The notes below the pieces were generated by a model that was not told the DNA's origin, made no database searches, and was given only the letters and a program-made list of their open reading frames with translations. Positions 58,001 to 64,000 of a stretch of 64,000 nt of DNA are shown here, one piece after another; the first letter of the stretch is position 1; every line of letters begins with the position of its first letter. The translations under genes and the position numbers were made by a program. The DNA comes from Marisa cornuarietis (lineage: Eukaryota > Mollusca > Gastropoda > Architaenioglossa > Ampullariidae): assembly GCA_004794655.1 (NCBI GenBank), contig SMMW01000622.1, forward strand, positions 13,274,501 through 13,338,500. The letters are read 5' to 3'.

Positions 58001-58258
58001 GACAGCCTCTGCAGCACAATGGCGGACGGGAGGGGGCATAGAAGTGCTGTCAGCCTCCGTTACAGCCACTCTGGAGTCCTTCTAGAACCCTCCAGCTCTT
58101 CTCCACGTCTTCCCCTCTCCACGCGTTTTCCCTTAAAAGCTGGCCCCTGCAGCAAATATCGCAGCGCTTCTGCTGCAAACACCGATGACAGAAGACACTT
58201 AAGGAAGTGCTTCAGCAAGCGCGAGAAGCTAAAAGTGTTAATTTCAGCCACTATTTAA
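58001..58258 (+). CDS. Candidate terminal exon, Ser/Arg-rich, unrecognised
   Basis: The acceptor CCCTTCCCTATTCTTCACAG (AG at 57999-58000) opens 85 codons plus the stop TAA (58256-58258). The frame reads DSLCSTMADGRGHRSAVSLR, then YSHSGVLLEPSSSSPRLPLS, and ends in a basic tail (RHLRKCFSKREKLKVLISAT). GC content rises sharply within the exon and drops at the stop. It resembles a disordered basic C-terminus. No family is recognised and no upstream exon was placed. Confidence 0.3.
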   Translation, partial: DSLCSTMADGRGHRSAVSLRYSHSGVLLEPSSSSPRLPLSTRFPLKAGPCSKYRSASAANTDDRRHLRKCFSKREKLKVLISATI

Positions 58259-59607
58259 AAATTGTTTGGAGAAAATGAGATACATTTTTTTTTATTAATT
58301 TCTGGAATTTCCGAGATAGTGTTTGTCTTCTCACACACCCTGCAGGGTTTAAAAACAGCTGAGCCGCTAAGTGTAGAGACTCTTATTCATATCTGATTTT
58401 TAGCAAACAGAATAATGCATGTTTTAACCCAATGGCGATTCTTGCGTCATTTAAAGTATTAGCTTTAACAGTGACATTGATACAGAAATTGATTCAGACT
58501 ACTTAAAGTAGTTTAACCTTAATCATGACAGTAATGAATGCTGAGCTAAGCTTATAATATTGAGGCAAAGCTTGGGAAGAAATACATGGTTAGCTTTCGA
58601 GTCTCGCTCACACGACCGATTTCAGTTCGAGTTCGTTGGTCTGTTCCTGCCTACCGCACATCCTCCTCAACCGCTATTCACGTTAAAAGTCTAGTGCGGT
58701 TTTTTAACGACAGGACAAAGCATCGTGCAAGATACTATTTGGTAAAACCTGGGTGGATAAACTTCTGCTAGTATAGGTGATTATACACATACTAATATGC
58801 ACAAAAAGAGGTCAACAATACGGACATCAGGATCATGCATTGATACGTCGACGTTGACACGATTCAGCCTATAGAGGAGCCTGAACTATGTGGTAATAAG
58901 ACTTATCTATGTACAAAACTGACATCAGGAGTTTACCATTTTTATTAGTGATGCTTGTAGACTCGTCTCTCGAGAACGGAAGTAGGGTACTCACCCATAT
59001 TTTTAAGTTTCTTGCATTTAGCTTTACCGAGTAATCAGGAAAAATGCACACACACACCTCTAGAACTGTTCCAGCCAGACAAAAACTGTGCGTGCAAAGA
59101 AGCCTGCATGAGCTTACTTTTTTCAAGCGTCAGTGACTCAATGATTTCTTCTTGGCAAAACCACACACGACCTGGAATGTGGCCCGCTCGTGTTTCCGCC
59201 ATCATTCACATTAACCGTTTAACCAGGCGATAACAACCCACACATATGGTCTGATTTTCTCTTTGCTTTTCGCGACCGCGCCATTATGTCTTGTGCCAAA
59301 ATAAGAGCACAAGAATGCTGGACTTTTCTAATTTCCATTCTGCACGAGTGCAAACCATGCGCTCTGTCCTTGAATAATGCAGGATGACGTACTCAGTCCA
59401 CCTCTAGCAAACTCATAAAGCTCTTGACCCTTTTTGCTGGAAAGCCGTGAAGTCTACACTGCCATGGCCCACTATTAGGCAGTCGTCTAAAAGTCCAGCA
59501 ACAGCGGAGACTTTCCTCTTGACTACAGTTCCTCAATATCGCTTAAACCTTTAAGTGAAAACTACTATTTCCTAATAACTAAACGTATAGCCACCTTCCG
59601 ATAGTAA

Positions 59608-59800
59608 GACACACGCCTACAAACATCACCATAGACTGACCGAGGTCGAACTCGTCGCATCATTCTAGTACACAGACACACCTAATTAATTAACTAATAA
59701 GTAACTAATTAACATAGATTCAATCTGTCCCATTGGCTGAGGCATTGACAACTTCAACATATCACTTTCTGTGCATGGTGATCTTTGAAGGAGTGTGTCT
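59608..59800. mobile_element. MITE-like element, family 1, copy 2
   Basis: The left terminus AGACACACGCCTACAAACAT continues CACCAT. The right terminus, reverse complemented, reads AGACACACTCCTTCAAAGAT then CACCATGCAC. The inverted repeats are about 28 bases. The interior CCCATTGGCTGAGGC is the reverse complement of the CAGCCAAT core in copy 1 (14208-14347), so the two copies are in opposite orientation. Confidence 0.72.
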
Positions 59801-59809
59801 CGACAACGG

Positions 59810-62700
59810 ACGGGGTGTTTTCATCAACATTTCATCTTGCACTGAACTTTAGTTAGTCATTATGAAAAGTCGTGCACCCCACTAGACCTTTAAACTTAAT
59901 GACAGCTTTAAAAAATGTATTTGCAAAAGCCAGCTAAAAAAGAAATTTTATGACCATCCGAACAAATAATAAATAATTATTTAGAATCTTGATACACTAT
60001 CTTCTTTATATAGGGCCTTTATATTGCGAAAAATATTATCGAATATATTTCACAAATTTGTATATGGCCGTGACGAAAAGTTTTGACAAAAGTTCCCAGA
60101 TCGACAACATATGTCGGCTTAAGAAGAACTTTAATTAAGAAAGACTTGTAATAGCAAAGGATTAAAAAAAATAAGAAAAGAACTTCTACGTTTGACAGTC
60201 AAAACGTTCCCTTCCTTCATTTCTCTCTCCCTCTCTTCTTATTAAGCCCCTGACTGTGAAACAGGTGATCTTTGCCAAAATTCTCATGCTATTATCTCTA
60301 CATTCACTTTTAAAATTGTGAAGTTGTTACATTTTTCATGTGAAGAAAAATCTTAACAAATCCAGCTGTCACGTGAGCATAACGAAATATTTTTGTGGGC
60401 GACTCCATAAGTCTGAGCGTAAACAGGAAGTAAACAATACAAATATACAAGGACTGCGATAGAAGTTATTTCCGTTCTCGTGTATATGCTGGCGCGCAAT
60501 CCTGTAAAGCCGAGATACTTTCTATCGTAAATGTTTTAAATAAAAGTTTTAGGTTCGGAAATTATTAGACAGGTTTTGAGAGGTTAAAACATTTTGCTTG
60601 CGATTTTTGAGCGCTACTTTCTGTTGCTTCCGTTCCATAGAATGCTTTTAGGTTTTGTCTATGCTTTGTGAATATTCAGAGCTCACACAAAAAACCCGAT
60701 CTAGTATTCCTTGCTGCTAGTCATGAACCTTTGTTGTTGATAAATTGTCGGATGACGACACCATGGTAACCATGCGTGCCTGAGTACATCTGTCGTCCAC
60801 CAGACTCTTCAGGCAAACAACACCTGCTTCCTTGTCTCCATATACATTATCAGTTTTACTTCCACTTGTGGTGTTCTGTTCTCGTATTCTGGGTGGGAGA
60901 TTTTTGTGCTGTTGTGTTACAATTATCTAGTTGAAATATTTCATAGTTTGTAATTATTTTATACTATGATTTTCTGAGTTTGTAATTTGTAATGATTTGT
61001 AATGATTTTGCTTCCGAGTTTCAGTAAATTTATTTGTTCACTCTCTACAGACTACGTTCTACATAATAAACTAAAATGTTTGAAATATCCATTGCTGTGT
61101 AGTTAAAATACTCGTGTATCGTTCCGTCTTTCTGCAGTCAGCAGCAGACTGCGTATATTCGACTCGCAGCATTAACCACACGGGACTGCCTGCCGCGCTT
61201 CTCATTAGCCGCCAGCTCAGATGTAACCAAGCGTGAAGTAGTAGACTTAATTGATGTTCCTTTCAAACTGCCATCGGCCACAGTCCTACGTCATTCACAA
61301 ACATGGCCCCTTGAACTTATGAACAGGACGAAATCTGACCCTTCTACACTAAGATGTCCGGTGCAACTAGAATAAGCATTTGTTTTCTATAAAAGTGTGC
61401 AAGGTTATTGTAGTATTATTTTTAGTTTACCTTGCAGTTTCTTTGTTAATAAACAACGGTCTGAAATACTTTCTCCGAGCTTACTGCATGCTTGCATTAT
61501 TGCGGGCTAGTATGCACAAAGAGAGAGAAATAAAAGATAAAGGTACGCTGAAGAAATCCACAGGGAGTATATTTTGCCCGACTTATAAGTATACAGTTGT
61601 AAGCTGATAAGCTGACGGTCTTAAAATTGAAATTGGCCTTGAAATTGCTGACGTTCAGCTTCATCAGCTGGAAAACTTTACAGACATGTTACAATGAGGT
61701 TAAGACATCTACTGGTGGCCGTAGTCAACACACGCACGCAAGCAGGCAGGCACGCACAAACATACACTTGTACTGATTGAAGATGGTAGCAATGGAACGC
61801 GCATGTAAACATGGATGAGAGCTTCTAGTGTTTACAGGATGTTCTGCAACCCGTTACTCACAAAAATACTTGCAGCTAAATTAATATTTCAAATGTGTAT
61901 TTTTGTAAATGTCAGTATCAGTCTCTCTTCATTGAAATGTGTTTTTTTGGGTGCACGTGCGTGCGCGTGGAGGCACACAATCGTCTACACTCTTCTCTCT
62001 TTTCGAAACAACTGTCAACATCTTTCAAAGTCAGCACTTACATGTTTTATCCTGTTTATCGTGTTCAATCGACTCGACTGTCAAAACATAAGATTTGAGA
62101 TATAAACGTAAGAAGATAAGTTATCTCCTGTACTGGTGGAGGCAAGATAACTTTTACAGGGCTTTTTTAACTCTCTCTTTTTGAAACAACAAACTCTACC
62201 AACTCCCTCCACTGGTTATTTTCTGCTCGTAAAGCATATCTTTTTCAGGAAGGATGCGCGCTTGAGGTCTACTTGTTGGTCTTATTCCGAATAGAGGCAG
62301 ACCCAACAGCGGATGCGCAAGCAAGAATGCAACCAGGCACAGACAATTCCGACTGTACATGTCCAGAAATATCCCACTATTTAATTTACCACAAACTCGA
62401 GAGAAATATTCTCTTTTTTTCTTTTTTTTAGCCCGTACAACATCCTCAGCCTCGGTGGACATAGATATTTGAAGGTTTCTTTTTCTGAATACTTTCGGGC
62501 AAATTAACCTGGCACAGCGTGTGGGGTGACCTGTCAAAATCTATTTAGCAACAGCAACATGTGAGAGACCAGCATGCTAGAAACTCCCTTTTCACCCTCT
62601 CAGAGGGAGCATTATCTTCCAGAAGCCCGCCATACCCACTCTCTGCCACTTACCCCTTCGTCCAACAATTCTTCAAGACCATGCATGTAGTGCTTCTCTG
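59810..62700. other. No gene or element recognised
   Basis: AT-rich unique sequence with scattered short open frames, none with splice or domain support. Confidence 0.5.
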
Positions 62701-62724
62701 GACTCACAAAGCCCCGTGACAAAG

Positions 62725-62734
62725 TCTCGCGAGA
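62725..62734. promoter_or_regulatory. TCTCGCGAGA core-promoter palindrome
   Basis: This perfect ten-base palindrome, known in animals as a bidirectional housekeeping promoter motif, lies in a locally CpG-rich stretch (62720-62860). An ATG context (TCATGGCTGCAGCGGCT, ATG at about 62841) follows 106 bases downstream, but its frame has no clear donor. A second copy at 9200-9209 lies inside the SLC22-like coding exon and is presumably coincidental. Confidence 0.3.
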
Positions 62735-64000
62735 CTCTGAGAGCGAGACGACTCCGACGATGCCTGTTCAGAGTTTGTTCCCCTTCGCGTGTCACAAGTT
62801 GCTAGTGTGCCTACCCGTGGCTCTACCCAGTCGCTGAATCATGGCTGCAGCGGCTCATAACTTATTAGATTTTTTAATTCTAGGCCTAAATCAAATTCCC
62901 CCTTTATCGTGACCATTTATAGGTTGCATTAGAGTAGCACACACTGGGGAAGTTGAATCTTTCGGGGTGGTAAGCTATAACCTTTCCACAGAACCTCTTG
63001 TAGGATCAATACTCCATTGCGGTGTGAAGTCCATGAGAGGCAGACGGCTATTTGATGCAGACCGAGGAAGGCCGAAGCGGTTAACGTCGTTTCGGTGGAA
63101 AGCAATATTACGTAAACCGAAAACCGAGTGAGAAAATGGAAAACACGAGCAGCCAATAAACGGCGATGGGCAAGCTTCCAATGGAGGAAATAAGGAGGCT
63201 TACGATACCTTCTTTTACACCTCGCCCGTCTCATTGCACAAATACATGTGAGTGAGCCGACACCATTTCGCGATCTAGGCTACGTCAATCATACTCGTTA
63301 TCATTCGTTGTGAGACAAACTTACACTCTCATGGGGGTTGCCTAGGTAACGAATCTTCCAGTAACAGATTATTCTTATTTCCTCTACTGTTCTTGTTGCT
63401 AAGTGGCATGTACATTCTTCTGCTTTTTGTTTTAAAAAAGGAGGGAAAATCAGCTCACGCCAATTTGTTTTTGTTTTGATACATGTGCATTTTTATGTTA
63501 TTCGTTTGTGGAGGTGGGAAGGCTTTTTGGCTGATACTGGTCCAGGATTACAACAAGTTATTTTTTTTGTTTTAAATCCAGTGTTGTTTAATGTTATTAT
63601 TCAACGCAAGCTAATCACTTACAGCTTGCTGGACCTCACCCTGAGTTGCACGTGGCTGAATGTTATGTCCAGATAACTTGTTCAGCCTTCAATAACAGTC
63701 AATGTGCATTACACCAGGGTTTAAGGGAATAAATGGTGGTCTTTAATACTTGTTCATCGTTGAACACCAGTGGCGGATTTTATAAACTTAGTAAAGCACT
63801 TGTTCGTTACCTATACAAGTGACACACTTCATTTGTATAAAGAATACTTTTGCTACCCTTACGCTTGATCCCGACTCAGGGAATTCTGTTTCTGCGGATG
63901 TAGCACATCAAGACCGTGGGGCTTCCTAAATTTCCCGTTTCCACTAGGACCGTATTTCGAGTTTATCATCGTGGTTAAAGTGAGATTAACTTCTGGCAGT

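Overview
This is a gene-poor, repeat-rich, AT-leaning animal nuclear sequence. Long (GT)n, (GA)n, (TCTG)n and (GAAA)n microsatellites, several kinds of decayed LINE, tRNA-derived SINEs, MITE-like inverted-repeat elements and GT-AG introns rule out a prokaryote. The repeat types fit a mollusc, probably a gastropod; that placement is inference. No rRNA, tRNA gene, CRISPR array or virus-like gene was recognised.

Left part (1-10.1 kb). The one protein-coding gene I can reconstruct with confidence lies on the minus strand. It is an SLC22-type (organic ion transporter, major facilitator superfamily) gene. Five coding exons (9121-10050, 4199-4427, 3010-3202, 2319-2552, 1863-1997) join in phase through GT-AG introns to give about 573 residues, and the gene runs off the left edge. 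Exon 1 carries transmembrane helix 1 and an enlarged Ser/Thr-rich extracellular loop, the most unusual protein feature here. Its 4.7 kb first intron holds a young 5'-truncated LINE with a perfect 13-bp target-site duplication, a MITE-like inverted repeat, an NRF1-type palindrome and two possible opposite-strand first exons. A dead LINE occupies 1-1060.

Middle and right (10-64 kb). No complete gene could be reconstructed. There are scattered single-exon candidates with good splice-like borders (for example 13912-14124 minus, 36283-36492 plus, 47771-48024 minus, 54750-54914 plus, 58001-58258 plus). All are unrecognised and low confidence. The rest is repeats: a decayed LINE with a SINE nested in it (25.3-26.4 kb), an RNase H-bearing LINE relic on the minus strand (27.1-28.2 kb), a pogo/Tigger-like TA-flanked element (48493-49238), two MITE-like families with two copies each, four kinds of SINE-like head, a 0.3 kb diverged direct duplication (41.7 and 43.6 kb), and many microsatellites.

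Nothing shows genes here working together as an operon-like system. The transporter stands alone. The likely interplay is between host introns and mobile elements.
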